From contig NZ_RPDI01000006.1 in NCBI RefSeq assembly GCF_003917135.1, positions 62,001 through 126,000 of the forward strand: 64,000 nucleotides of DNA, in the 5' to 3' direction. A program made the translations under genes and the position numbers. The notes below the pieces were generated by a model. The model did no database searches, had not been told where the DNA came from, and saw only the letters and a program-made list of their open reading frames with translations. How positions within the stretch are numbered: position 1 is the stretch's first letter; each line of letters opens with the position of its first letter. Source of the DNA: Leucobacter chromiireducens (lineage in GTDB: Bacteria; Actinomycetota; Actinomycetes; Actinomycetales; Microbacteriaceae). This document shows, piece after piece, positions 37,198-46,550 of this stretch.

Positions 37198-40062
37198 TCA
37201 CGGCGCACCACCAGGAACGACTGAGTCACCTCTCGCGAGGTTCCACCGACGCCAGCCGTAGCCCCCTGCGGCGATGAGCAGTCCGACGCCGCCACCGAGC
37301 GTGAATACCCACGCCCCAAGCCCGCCAGTGATCGGGAGCTTCGGCAGGTCCGTTGGAGCTGCGGCAACGATGCGGATGACCTGGTGTGTGCCCTGCGGCA
37401 CATCGGCGATTCCTCCCGGGAGTGCGACCCAACAATCCGCTGGCGCGGCAGCCACGTTCTGGATGGTTGCGACGCACTCGTCACGGCCGAGATCAAGAGC
37501 TTCGTACCCGATGATCGACAGCCCGTCAGGGGCGGTACCGGAGAACTCGTACTCCCCCGGTCGCGCTGGGATCTGCGGCATCCCGTCAGTGAGTTCCACA
37601 TGAAAATCGGCGACGTCCGTGCTGCCGGAGAGCGACCAGCCGTCAGTCGGTGCTGCGGTCTGGCCACCGAGCCGATGCGACACGAAGCTGAGGTGCGCGG
37701 TCTGGTTCCTGATGGTGCAACTCAGAGGTTCAGCGAGGTCGGCATCAGCTGGGACCGTGATCGTCGCGGCGGCCGGCTCAAACACCTCGGTCGGGAGCGC
37801 GACACCGTCCGCGTCGACGCACTCAACTGCACCGAGTGGAAGATACTTCCCGGCGTCAGCGTCAGGACTTGGGTCGGTACGGAGTCGCTCACCAACGGTG
37901 TACGTCACCTCCCGTTGAAGTTCCGCTACTGCACCGCCACTCATCACCACGGTCTCGGCACCGTCGGATACCGTGATCTCCCAGTTTTCGGGAGCGACGT
38001 CCGCGATCCCCGGCGCCGGCTCTGAGACCGGCTCGACAATCTTCAGGCCGGTCATCTTCAGAGGAATCAAGACGAGCAGCTCGCAGGGCGGCGCGCTCAC
38101 CTCGGAGACGTTCCCCGCACGGTCGGTCTGTGTCACGGTAAACGTGTATGTTCCGTTTCCGAGGGCGGGGTCGACAGTGTAGGTCCAGTTCGTTCCGGAG
38201 ACGATCCCCTCACCCACACGTTCGTCGGATTCGAAGACCTGCACCGTCGCTTCGGCTTCCACGCCGCTCCCAGAGAACGTCGGTGTCGTGTTCTCCGTCG
38301 GGCTCACTGGGCAGAGCATCGTCAGCGGCGCGGGCGCGACCGTATCGACGGTGAAAGTGACCCCCCACGTGGTCGGGTTCTCGGGGTCATCCGGGTTCGA
38401 CGGATGACTCGAGAGATTGAAGTTCCCAGGCACCTGATCTGTTTGAATCGCGACCACCGTATACTCCCCGTCCGTGAGCACCGGCGAGGGTCGATACGTA
38501 AAGCTCCAGTTCCCGGACGCGTCAACGACGACATCGCCAGCTTCGACACCCTCGTGCTCGCCATCGACGAGCTGCACGAGGCTCGGGTCATTGAAGTCGG
38601 TGATCGAGGTGCCTGCGGCAAGCTTGAGCGAGATCGTGTGACCGGGGGTACCCGTCCCGGAGATCGTGATCTCGTCATTCGCGTTCGTGTGTGAGCCCTC
38701 TGGCGGCGTCGTAATGACCGGCGCATCAGGGAGCGGGATGTCATAGCCGTAGTACACCGTCGCGGTTTCCCAGCCTTCAAGCGCACCACGCTCGGTCATC
38801 TGGCCGGACGCGTCGAATAGCTCAGCCGCGGTGTAGGAGATCACCGGGGACCCATAGGACGAGTTTGGCGTGAGCGGGTCACGCGCCTCCGGCCAGGCGA
38901 CGAGCTTGTAATACCCGGTACCCCCGGCGTCACGAAAGTCAATCGCACCGTCGACTGCGACGTTCTCAGTGAGCCCCTGTGCGCCTTGCTCGGCCGTCCA
39001 TCCCATTGCGGGAGCATCAGGCCGCGCAGACTGCGCGAGGTTCTTGATGATGTACCGCTCGGCCGAAGAACGACTGTCGCGGGAGAGGTTGCCGGACAAG
39101 CGGATTGGACCGGTGTTGATCGACTCCACGAGCGAGTTGTCCTCGTTGACCCAGGCGTACCACATGCTTTCGGTGATCGTTCCGGTGGGCCCCGCCTCGG
39201 GAGCCGCGTTTCGGGTCGCGTTGTTGACGAGGTCCAGCCCGACTGAGTTGGGCGGCAGCACGCCGGCGGGCTGACCATTCAGACCGTAGTCGAGTACGGC
39301 GCCCCAGTTCGCTTGCCCACCGCTCCAGAGCCCTTGGATGTTGTCCCACGGGATGCGATACTGCGGCCCGGTGATCGCGGTCGAGACTCTGCCGCCGTAG
39401 TACCAGTAGAACGTCATGGGCTCCACCGTAAGCGCAGAAGCAATCCATGACGTGGACGTCGTCGGGGCCCCCGTCGCGTAGCTGAAGTAGTAGTTCAGCG
39501 TCGACTCAAGTCCCCCTGGGATATTCGTTGCCGCAGGCGTGTTCGCGATATCGATGTCCCCCTCGACTGACATCACGAGAAAGTCGTAGCCACCGGAGAC
39601 GATCACCTTGTGGATCGTAAAGTACTCGTCGCGGTTCTGCGCCCACGCTGTTGCACCGGCTTGCCCGCCGCCCAGCGTGTTGATGTAGCGGTGGCTCTTG
39701 AGCGCCGAACTGGTGTTGTAGTCATGCCCCACCCGGAGCTGCTGTCCATTCACCGACTGCAGGTTCCCTGTGACGGGATCGACGTACCCGTGCGGCACGC
39801 GAATCACGACATCGCCGCGCAGCTCGTCGACATCGCCATCGATGCGGTCCCAAAACGCCTGGACCTTGTACACGACGGGCGCGTCGGGGTCGGCCGCAGC
39901 AGCCGGCTCTGCACCAGCACCCACATGGGCACTCGCAAGCCCGAACACCGCAATGCACAGCGTGAGGATTGCGCTCACGACTCGCCGAGCGCGCGAGCGC
40001 GGTGCTCGCCCCTGGACTGGCGCGGGCGCACAGGTTCCCCAAGTTTTCTTCAGTTTTACCAC
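37198..40062 (-). CDS. Large LPITG-anchored surface protein, probable pilus tip adhesin
   Basis: From the GTG at 40062 the protein has about 954 residues: a basic N-terminus and signal peptide (about 28-58), a large N-terminal region of about 380 residues rich in aromatic residues with no domain I recognise, at least two bacterial Ig-like domains (PVITTPPEGSHTNANDEITI; PTENTTPTFSGSG), a DUF5979/Cna-like stretch, and LPITG (909-913) with hydrophobic segment and basic tail. Being first in the operon and lacking YPKN, it fits a tip or minor pilin. The start is uncertain because no good RBS is seen; the frame is open to 40143. Confidence 0.82.
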   Translation of the reverse strand: MVKLKKTWGTCAPAPVQGRAPRSRARRVVSAILTLCIAVFGLASAHVGAGAEPAAAADPDAPVVYKVQAFWDRIDGDVDELRGDVVIRVPHGYVDPVTGNLQSVNGQQLRVGHDYNTSSALKSHRYINTLGGGQAGATAWAQNRDEYFTIHKVIVSGGYDFLVMSVEGDIDIANTPAATNIPGGLESTLNYYFSYATGAPTTSTSWIASALTVEPMTFYWYYGGRVSTAITGPQYRIPWDNIQGLWSGGQANWGAVLDYGLNGQPAGVLPPNSVGLDLVNNATRNAAPEAGPTGTITESMWYAWVNEDNSLVESINTGPIRLSGNLSRDSRSSAERYIIKNLAQSARPDAPAMGWTAEQGAQGLTENVAVDGAIDFRDAGGTGYYKLVAWPEARDPLTPNSSYGSPVISYTAAELFDASGQMTERGALEGWETATVYYGYDIPLPDAPVITTPPEGSHTNANDEITISGTGTPGHTISLKLAAGTSITDFNDPSLVQLVDGEHEGVEAGDVVVDASGNWSFTYRPSPVLTDGEYTVVAIQTDQVPGNFNLSSHPSNPDDPENPTTWGVTFTVDTVAPAPLTMLCPVSPTENTTPTFSGSGVEAEATVQVFESDERVGEGIVSGTNWTYTVDPALGNGTYTFTVTQTDRAGNVSEVSAPPCELLVLIPLKMTGLKIVEPVSEPAPGIADVAPENWEITVSDGAETVVMSGGAVAELQREVTYTVGERLRTDPSPDADAGKYLPLGAVECVDADGVALPTEVFEPAAATITVPADADLAEPLSCTIRNQTAHLSFVSHRLGGQTAAPTDGWSLSGSTDVADFHVELTDGMPQIPARPGEYEFSGTAPDGLSIIGYEALDLGRDECVATIQNVAAAPADCWVALPGGIADVPQGTHQVIRIVAAAPTDLPKLPITGGLGAWVFTLGGGVGLLIAAGGYGWRRWNLARGDSVVPGGAP

Positions 40063-40148
40063 CCCCCGGTGTTGTGCACAGCCTAGACATACACACCTGC
40101 AAATGTCTATGCCCGGTACATGAAGAGACCATGATTTGCACACAGAAA

Positions 40149-40185
40149 CCCCACGAGCACCAGGAAAAGCCTGTTGCTCGTGGGG
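40149..40185 (-). terminator. Terminator between the pilus island and gcdH
   Basis: An 11-bp stem (CCCCACGAGCA / TGCTCGTGGGG) extends inwards with CAGG/CCTG around AAAAG. On the minus strand it is followed by TTTCTGTG. It ends the CoA-transferase/acyl-CoA dehydrogenase operon 40 bp after the stop and insulates the pilus genes. Confidence 0.8.
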
Positions 40186-40224
40186 CTCAGAATGAAGGGC
40201 TTCCGGGAGGGGAAGCGACGCCGA

Positions 40225-41388
40225 CTAGAACGCGGCGATGCCGGTCAGCTCGCGCCCGATCACGAGCTGGTGCACCTCGTCGGTGCCCTCGTACGTGCGC
40301 ACCGACTCCAGGTTCGCCATGTGGCGCATCACGGGGAAATCGTTCGTGATGCCGTCGCCACCGAGGATCGAGCGGCAGTTGCCCGCGATCTTGATGGCCT
40401 CGCGCACGTTATTCAGCTTGCCGACCGAAATCTGACCGTAGGTGAGATTGCCGGCGTCCTTCAGGCGGCCGAGGTGCAGCGCGAGGAGGAGGCCCTTCTC
40501 GTACTCGACGAACATGTCGGCGAGCTGCGCCTGGATGATCTGCTTCGAGCCGATCGGCGCACCGAACACCTCGCGGGTCTGCGAGCGCTCGACGGCCACC
40601 TCGAGGCAGGCGCGTGCCGCACCCATGACGCCCCAGGCGATGCCGTAGCGCGCCTCGTTGAGGCACTTGAACGGCGCCGAGAGGCCCTTCGCCTCGGGCA
40701 GGATCGCGTCGAGCGGCAGGCGCACATCGGTGAGCTCGATCTCGGTCTGCAGCGAGGCGCGCATCGAGAGCTTGTTCTCGATCGCGGTCGCCTGGAAGCC
40801 CGGCGTATCGGTCGGCACCACGAAGCCGCGGACGATGCCCTCCTCGTCCTTCGCCCAGATTACGCCCACCTTGGCGATCGTGGCGAGGCCGATCCAGCGC
40901 TTCTTGCCGTTGAGCACCCACTGATCGCCATCGCGGCGCGCGGTGGTAAGCATGGTGTTGGGGTCGGAGCCGCCCTGCGGCTCGGTGAGCCCGAAGAAGC
41001 CAACAGCCTCGCCGCGGCCCATGGCCGGCAGCCACTGCTGCTTCTGCTCCTCAGAGCCGAACTTGTAGATCGCGCCCATGGCGAGCGAGCCCTGCACGGA
41101 GAGCGCGGTGCGGAAGCCCGAGTCGACCGCCTCGAACTCCATCGCGACGAGGCCGTACGCCACCGAGGAGGCGCCCTTCAGCCCGTAGCCGTTCATGTAC
41201 ATGCCGAACGCGCCGAACTCGCCCACCTCGGGGAGCAGCTCGACGGGCAGGCGGCGATCCTCGAACGCCTGGTCGATGATGGGCTTGATGCGGGTCTGCG
41301 CGAACTCGCGCGCCTTCATCTGCCACTCGCGCTCCTCTTCGGTGACGAAGTCGGAAACGTTGAACAGCTGGTCGATCGTCGTGGTCAT
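40225..41388 (-). CDS. gcdH: Acyl-CoA dehydrogenase, probable glutaryl-CoA dehydrogenase
   Basis: FAD enzyme of 387 residues. Family signatures include FGLTEPQGGSDPNTM and the C-terminal RTYEGTDEVHQLVIGRELTG, with the catalytic base at Glu367. The EGT(D/N)-type motif and overall pattern (GKKRWIG, ENKLSMRASLQTEI) match glutaryl-CoA dehydrogenases, which oxidise and decarboxylate glutaryl-CoA to crotonyl-CoA in lysine/tryptophan breakdown. It follows the class III CoA-transferase gene by 67 bp, and such an enzyme can make glutaryl-CoA. I am confident of the ACAD family and moderately confident of the substrate. Confidence 0.88.
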   Translation of the reverse strand: MTTTIDQLFNVSDFVTEEEREWQMKAREFAQTRIKPIIDQAFEDRRLPVELLPEVGEFGAFGMYMNGYGLKGASSVAYGLVAMEFEAVDSGFRTALSVQGSLAMGAIYKFGSEEQKQQWLPAMGRGEAVGFFGLTEPQGGSDPNTMLTTARRDGDQWVLNGKKRWIGLATIAKVGVIWAKDEEGIVRGFVVPTDTPGFQATAIENKLSMRASLQTEIELTDVRLPLDAILPEAKGLSAPFKCLNEARYGIAWGVMGAARACLEVAVERSQTREVFGAPIGSKQIIQAQLADMFVEYEKGLLLALHLGRLKDAGNLTYGQISVGKLNNVREAIKIAGNCRSILGGDGITNDFPVMRHMANLESVRTYEGTDEVHQLVIGRELTGIAAF

Positions 41389-41455
41389 GATGCTCCTTTG
41401 TCGGGATCTCGGAAAACGTGCGGGGTTCGGGGCTGGCGGCCGCGGAGCGCTGGGC

Positions 41456-42643
41456 TCAGGCGTCGCGCCAGGTGGCGTCCTGGTGCTCGCCGACGCCGGG
41501 CGGCGGCGCGGAGTAGCGCGCCGGCGTCGCCGAGAGCGAGATCGGCAGCGCCACGGAGCGCAGGGTGTGCGCGGAACCGTCCGGTGCGACCGCCGGGGTG
41601 TGCGCGACGGGGCTCAGGTCGAGCGTCTCGGCCAGTTCGAGCGCCTGCGCGATCGTGTTCACACGGCCGGCCGGGATGTTCGCGCGGGTGAACTCGGTGA
41701 TCCACTCCTCCGCGGTGCGGGTGGCGAGCGGCCGCTCGAGCGCCGCGCGCAGCGCAACGCGGTGCGCCACGCGCTGCGGGTTGTTCGCGAAGCGCTCGTC
41801 CGCGGCCAGCTCGGGCACGCCGAGCACCTCGCACAGCCGGGCGAACTGCCCATCCGTGCCGACGGCGAGCGCGATGGCCTGGTCGGCCGCGTCGAGGGTC
41901 TCGTACGGCGAGATCGAGGGGTGGGCGTTGCCCATCCTGCCGGGCGAGACGCCGGTCTCGAGCGTGGACGAGGCCTGGTTAGCGAGCGCCGAGAGCAGCG
42001 AACCGAGCAGCGTCACCTTCACGTGCTGGCCCTGGCCGGCGGTGGGCGATCCCGCGGTGTCGCGTGCGCGAAGCGCAGCCTGGATCCCGATCACCGAGTT
42101 CAGTCCCGTCAGGATGTCGACGAGCGCGACGCCCACCTTCGTGGCCTCGCCGTCCTCCTGGCCGGTGATGCTCATGAGGCCGCCGACCGCCTGCACGAGC
42201 AGGTCGTAGCCGGGGAGGTCGCGGCCCTCGGTGTCGCCGAAGCCGGAGATCGAGCAGTAGACCACGCCGGGGTTCGCCGCGGCGACGGCCTCGTAGCCGA
42301 GGCCGAACTTCGCCATGGTGCCCGGCTTGAAATTCTCGATCACCACGTCGGCGGTGCGGGCGAGCTCGCTCGCACGTGCCAGCCCATCGGGATCGCGGAG
42401 GTCGCACACCACGGAGCGCTTGCCGCGGTTCACCCCGGCGAAGTAGGTGCTCTGACCGACGGCGTTCGTCGGCGGGCTCCACTGGCGCGTGCCGTCGCCT
42501 TCCGGGCTCTCGATCTTGATGACGTCGGCCCCGAGATCCGCGAGGATCATCGTGGCGTGCGGGCCCGCGAGCACCCGGGAGAAGTCTGCGACCCGAATCC
42601 CGGCAAGTGCGCCGGCCGCGGCCTGCTCCGTATGGTCGTTCAC
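41456..42643 (-). CDS. Class III CoA-transferase (CaiB/BaiF family)
   Basis: The 395-residue protein shows the family core: RVADFSRVLAGPHATMILADLGADVIKIE near the N-terminus, catalytic Asp147 in LPGYDLLVQAVGGLM, and the NPGVVYCSISGFG strand before it. The best start is a GTG at 42643 with a purine-rich GGACGGGGA upstream. Paired with gcdH on the same strand, it is a good candidate for a succinyl-CoA:glutarate CoA-transferase, completing a short glutarate degradation route. Other dicarboxylic acids remain possible. It is divergent from a PucR-type regulator. Confidence 0.88.
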   Translation of the reverse strand: MNDHTEQAAAGALAGIRVADFSRVLAGPHATMILADLGADVIKIESPEGDGTRQWSPPTNAVGQSTYFAGVNRGKRSVVCDLRDPDGLARASELARTADVVIENFKPGTMAKFGLGYEAVAAANPGVVYCSISGFGDTEGRDLPGYDLLVQAVGGLMSITGQEDGEATKVGVALVDILTGLNSVIGIQAALRARDTAGSPTAGQGQHVKVTLLGSLLSALANQASSTLETGVSPGRMGNAHPSISPYETLDAADQAIALAVGTDGQFARLCEVLGVPELAADERFANNPQRVAHRVALRAALERPLATRTAEEWITEFTRANIPAGRVNTIAQALELAETLDLSPVAHTPAVAPDGSAHTLRSVALPISLSATPARYSAPPPGVGEHQDATWRDA

Positions 42644-42739
42644 CGTGAATCCCCGTCCGTTCGTGTCATCGCGGGCGGCGTCGTCGCCTCGCCTTGTGTG
42701 GCCAGTGTACGGCGCCCCTACCAGCAACCAACCCGCGCG

Positions 42740-42772
42740 CTTGCATAGGCCATCGCGCATCACCTGTGCAAG
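42740..42772. promoter_or_regulatory. Inverted repeat before the PucR-type gene
   Basis: CTTGCA and TGCAAG arms (6 bp, 21 bp apart) end 9 bp before the regulator ATG, within the divergent intergenic region. It could be an autoregulatory operator or chance; the TTGCAT also resembles a -35 box. Confidence 0.35.
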
Positions 42773-42781
42773 AATCTCACC

Positions 42782-44308
42782 ATGGCCTCACTCTCCGACC
42801 TGCTCGCGCTTCCCGAACTGGGGCTCACTCTCGTGCAGTCCGGCCCGGGCGACCCCGAGGTGTCCTGGCTCTCCACCACCGAGCTCCTCGACCTCGGCGA
42901 CCACCTCGAGGGCGGCGAGATCATCCTCACTACCGGGCTCTCGCTCGGCGCTGGGGACCCCAGGTGGCGCGACTTCGTCGCCGGCCTGAGCCGCGCGCGC
43001 GTCGCCGCCATCGGCTTCGGCATCGGTGTGAACCACGACCGCATCCCCGCCGCACTTGTGAGCGCGGCCAGCATGTATCGCGTCGCGCTCTTCGAGGTGC
43101 CACTGCCCACCCCGTTCATCGCGGTGAGTAAGGCCGTCGCCGGCCTCATCCGCGCCGACGAGCTGCGCGCGGCGCGCGGCGCGCTCCAAGCCCAGCAGCG
43201 ACTCCTCGATGGCGCGCGCGGTACGCAGGATCCCGCTGAAGTACTCGCGAGCATCGCGCAGGCCACCGGGAAGCAGCTCGCCCTCCTCACCTCGGACGGA
43301 GCGGTACTCGCGAGCACCCAAGGCTTCGCCGCTTTGGCGACCGCCGGGGCGCCCCCGGAGACCATCCGTCTCGACCGGGAGGGTTCACTCAGTCTCGCCG
43401 TGGCCGGCGCGACCCCGCTCACCCCCGAGGGGCACGCGGTCATCGCCGCCGGCTCGATCGTGCTCTGGCTCGGGCTCCGCGGCGCGGACGCGGAGGAGAG
43501 CCGCGAGCGCGCGCGGTGGGAGCGCTTCACGTGGGCGGTGCTCACCGGCGCGGCACCGCCCGCGACGATCGAGATCCTCTCCACGCGCGTGCGGCTCCCG
43601 GAGCGCGTGCGCGCGGTCGCTGTACAGGGCTCACCCGAGGACGTATTGGACTGGCGACGCCGGCCACGCAGCGGCCACGACCGCTTCATCACCCCGGGGG
43701 GACTGCCGGCGCAGGCCCCCGGGCTCGCCCTCGCTTGGCAGCTCTGCGCCGACACTGAGGAGGCCACCGGGCACCTGCTCACGGTCGCGGCCGAGCACGG
43801 GCTCGACGCGGTGCTCGGCCGCCCCACCACGCCAGCCGATGCCGCGCTCAGCCTCCGCTCGGCGAACGCGCGCCTGAGCGCGCTCTCCGCGACCGCGCCG
43901 CTGTACGCGGCCCCGCGCGTGCCCACCGTGGTGTGGGCGGACCGCGACACCCCGTTCCTCGAGGCGCTCGTCGCGCTCTCCGACGCGCCGGCAGACATGG
44001 CGGCGGGCCACGCCGCGCTCACCCCGCACGACACCGCGCCCCTCAGCGCCCGCGTCCTCGGGCCGCTCTCGCGTCACGCGAGCGAGCTGCCTGGCGAGGA
44101 GGCCGAGCTGCTCCGCGCGACGCTGCGCGCCGTCTACGCCGCCGACGGGCAGCGGGGCCCGGCGTCCTCGGCGCTCGGCATTCACCGCAATACGCTGCGG
44201 GATCGCATCACCCGCATCGAGCGGTTGACGGGGCGCGCCCTCGCCGACGCCGACGATCGCGCGGAGCTGTGGCTGGCGCTGCGCGTCGAGGAGCTGACGG
44301 GACGCTAG
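42782..44308 (+). CDS. PucR-family transcriptional regulator
   Basis: The 508-residue protein has an N-terminal PucR sensory domain (about 5-120; LSDLLALPELGLTLVQSG), a middle region with GGDEF-like fold character, and a C-terminal PucR HTH (SSALGIHRNTLRDRITRIERLTGR, about 465-488). These regulators usually activate catabolic genes for purines, amines or organic acids. It is transcribed away from the CoA-transferase/gcdH operon and shares its 138-bp intergenic region, so it is the likely activator. Its stop overlaps the stop of the convergent LysR gene. Confidence 0.9.
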   Translation: MASLSDLLALPELGLTLVQSGPGDPEVSWLSTTELLDLGDHLEGGEIILTTGLSLGAGDPRWRDFVAGLSRARVAAIGFGIGVNHDRIPAALVSAASMYRVALFEVPLPTPFIAVSKAVAGLIRADELRAARGALQAQQRLLDGARGTQDPAEVLASIAQATGKQLALLTSDGAVLASTQGFAALATAGAPPETIRLDREGSLSLAVAGATPLTPEGHAVIAAGSIVLWLGLRGADAEESRERARWERFTWAVLTGAAPPATIEILSTRVRLPERVRAVAVQGSPEDVLDWRRRPRSGHDRFITPGGLPAQAPGLALAWQLCADTEEATGHLLTVAAEHGLDAVLGRPTTPADAALSLRSANARLSALSATAPLYAAPRVPTVVWADRDTPFLEALVALSDAPADMAAGHAALTPHDTAPLSARVLGPLSRHASELPGEEAELLRATLRAVYAADGQRGPASSALGIHRNTLRDRITRIERLTGRALADADDRAELWLALRVEELTGR

Positions 44309-45282
44309 GCGTTCTCACCAGCGCCGGGCCGCTCACCCAGCTCGACCGGATCGAGCACCCGCGCCGCCGCGCGCTCCAGCGCCGCGACCACGTCGTGCAC
44401 CTCCTGGCGCAGCTCGCCCCTCGCGTGCAGGATGAGCAGCTGCCGCCCATCCCCCTCGCGGATCCCGAACGCGCGCACGCCGGGGTGCCGGTAGCTGAGC
44501 AGACTCAGCCGCGGCACCACCGACACGCTCATGTCGCGCGCGACGAGCTCCTGGACCACCATGTAGTCGTCGGTCGCGTGGCGGATATCGGGCACAAAGC
44601 CCTCCCGCTCAGCGATGCGCAGGAAGTGCTGCCGGCACGCCGGGCACCCCGTCACCCAGCGATCGCGCGCGTGCTCCGCGAGCTGCCGCCGCTTCGCCCC
44701 GGCCGAGCCGCGCCGCTTCGACACAATGAGCTGCAGCGGATCCCAGCCGATCGGGATCTCGACGACCTCGGCCCCGAAGTCCGGCGAGGCCTCCCCCTCG
44801 TAGCGGAAGACGAGCGCAACGTCGGCGCTGCCGCGGCGCAGCAGTTCGGGCACCGCGAACGGCTCCTGCTGCTCCAGCTCGATCGCGACGCCCGGCTCGC
44901 CGCGCCCGCCGCCCGCGGAGCCGCGCGCGAGCAGCTCGGACATGGCGGGGGCGACGATGCTCGTGCACGCCGACGGGAACGCGACCACGCGCACCGTGCG
45001 TTGCCCCTCGTCGACGATGCCGGCGACCTCGCGCGCCGCGCGCTCGAGGTGACCGTCGATGATCTCGGCGTGGTGCAGCAGCCGCCTGCCCGGCTCGGTG
45101 AGCTGCACCCCCTTCACGGTGCGCGTCACGAGCGTGACGCCGAGGCTCTCCTCGAGCCGGCGCACCTGGCTGCTGAGCGCCGGCTGGGTCCAGCCGAGCT
45201 CGCGCGCCGCCGCAGCGAACGAACCGTGCTCGGCCACCGCACGGAACGACATCAGCGCGCGAGGATCGATCCCATCAGCCAT
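44305..45282 (-). CDS. LysR-family transcriptional regulator
   Basis: The 325-residue protein has a typical LysR winged HTH at about residues 9-67 (LMSFRAVAEHGSFAAAARELGWTQPALSSQVRRLEESLG) and an effector domain with a CPACRQHFL segment, a Cys-x2-Cys pair unusual for the family. AAGGGGGAG lies just upstream of the ATG. It is 83 bp downstream of the MalY/PatB-like aminotransferase gene on the same strand, so the two may be cotranscribed. The target is not evident. Confidence 0.88.
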   Translation of the reverse strand: MADGIDPRALMSFRAVAEHGSFAAAARELGWTQPALSSQVRRLEESLGVTLVTRTVKGVQLTEPGRRLLHHAEIIDGHLERAAREVAGIVDEGQRTVRVVAFPSACTSIVAPAMSELLARGSAGGGRGEPGVAIELEQQEPFAVPELLRRGSADVALVFRYEGEASPDFGAEVVEIPIGWDPLQLIVSKRRGSAGAKRRQLAEHARDRWVTGCPACRQHFLRIAEREGFVPDIRHATDDYMVVQELVARDMSVSVVPRLSLLSYRHPGVRAFGIREGDGRQLLILHARGELRQEVHDVVAALERAAARVLDPVELGERPGAGENA

Positions 45283-45365
45283 CTCTCCCCCTTCGCACCG
45301 GGTGCTCGCGCGACCCGAGGACCGCGCTACCCGTTTCCTGCTCGGCGTGCTCCCTGCGCGGCCTG

Positions 45366-46550
45366 CTACGCCGCGCGCTTCGCTGCGGTGGCGGCAGCGA
45401 CGAGGCGCCGCACCGCCTCCATCGTATCCGCGTGCGAGAGCGCCGCGTTGAAGCGCACACTCCCGGCGCCCGCCGCGCCGCAGGATGAGCCGTCGGTCAC
45501 GACGATCTGCGCGGCCTCGCGCACCGCCTCGGCAGCGCTCTGCCCCGCCCGGATCAGGCCGGTATCGCTGAGGTCGAGCCAGAGCAGGTAGGTCGCGTCC
45601 GGCGCGATCACCCGGATCCCGGTATCGGTAGCGGTGGCGTGCAGCAGCGCGATGGCCTCGCGCACCGTGTCCCCCAACTCGGCGATGGTGCCGCGCAGCC
45701 ACTCGCGCCCCTCCGTGTACGCCGCGGTCGTCGCGACGACGCCGAGCACGGCGGTCTGGTGCTCGTGCCAGTGCCCCACCCGGCGCCACGCGGCGAGCTG
45801 CTCCGGGTTCGTGAAGATGAGCTGTCCGCACTTCGCCCCGGGAATGTTGAACGCCTTGGTGGCGGAGGTTGCGGTGATCGTGTGCGCCGCGGCACGCGCG
45901 GTGCGGGCGGCGTAGACGATGTGCTCGCCCGCACCGAGCACGAGCGGCGCGTGGATCTCATCGGCGAACACGATCCCGTCGAACTCGGCGACGAGCTCCT
46001 CGATCGCGGCGAGCTCCACCTCTGTTGCGACCTTGCCGATGGGGTTGTGCGGGTTGCACAGCACGATCAGCCTGGCGCCGGCCTCGAACGCGGCACGCAG
46101 CGCAGGCAGGTCGTAACGCCAGCCGGCGGTGCCGTCACGGAGCATGGGCACCTCGATGACCGGGTGTCCGATCTGCTGCGGCACCGACAGGAACGGCATG
46201 TAGCCGGGCGTCGGCACGATGATCGGCTGCCCGGCTGGCAGCAGGTGGGTGAGCACCGCCCGGAAGCCGGCGACCAGGTCGGCCACGGGGCGGATCGCGT
46301 CGGGGCTCGGCTCCCAGCCGTAGCGTTCGCGCAGCCAGTCGGCGACGACGCGCTGCAGGCGGGCGACATCGTCCTGTGCGAGGTAGCGGAGCGCGTCGGT
46401 CGCCACCGCGTCGGTCAGCGCGCGTGTGACCGCTGGCGCGCAGCCGCGCTCCATCTCGGCGAGCGGTCGGCCGAGTGGCTGCCGTGCTGCTGCTCCGGCG
46501 GTCGCTGCTCCGGCGGTTTCTGGCCCGGCGACCCCTGCTGCGATCTGCAC
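45366..46550 (-). CDS. PLP-dependent aminotransferase, MalY/PatB type
   Basis: This fold-type I PLP enzyme has 394 residues from a GTG with AAGGAG five bases upstream. Landmarks: CNPHNPIGK (Asn166), FADEIHAPL (Asp197), and SATKAFNIPG with the Schiff-base Lys232. These match the MalY/PatB cystathionine beta-lyase-like group. The N-terminus is odd: the usual PLxVADMD entry is reduced to LAEMERGCAPAV after an Ala/Gly-rich leader, and the KW-type substrate segment is absent, so either the start is misread or the enzyme has altered specificity. It is divergent from the peptide ABC operon. Confidence 0.85.
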   Translation of the reverse strand: MQIAAGVAGPETAGAATAGAAARQPLGRPLAEMERGCAPAVTRALTDAVATDALRYLAQDDVARLQRVVADWLRERYGWEPSPDAIRPVADLVAGFRAVLTHLLPAGQPIIVPTPGYMPFLSVPQQIGHPVIEVPMLRDGTAGWRYDLPALRAAFEAGARLIVLCNPHNPIGKVATEVELAAIEELVAEFDGIVFADEIHAPLVLGAGEHIVYAARTARAAAHTITATSATKAFNIPGAKCGQLIFTNPEQLAAWRRVGHWHEHQTAVLGVVATTAAYTEGREWLRGTIAELGDTVREAIALLHATATDTGIRVIAPDATYLLWLDLSDTGLIRAGQSAAEAVREAAQIVVTDGSSCGAAGAGSVRFNAALSHADTMEAVRRLVAAATAAKRAA

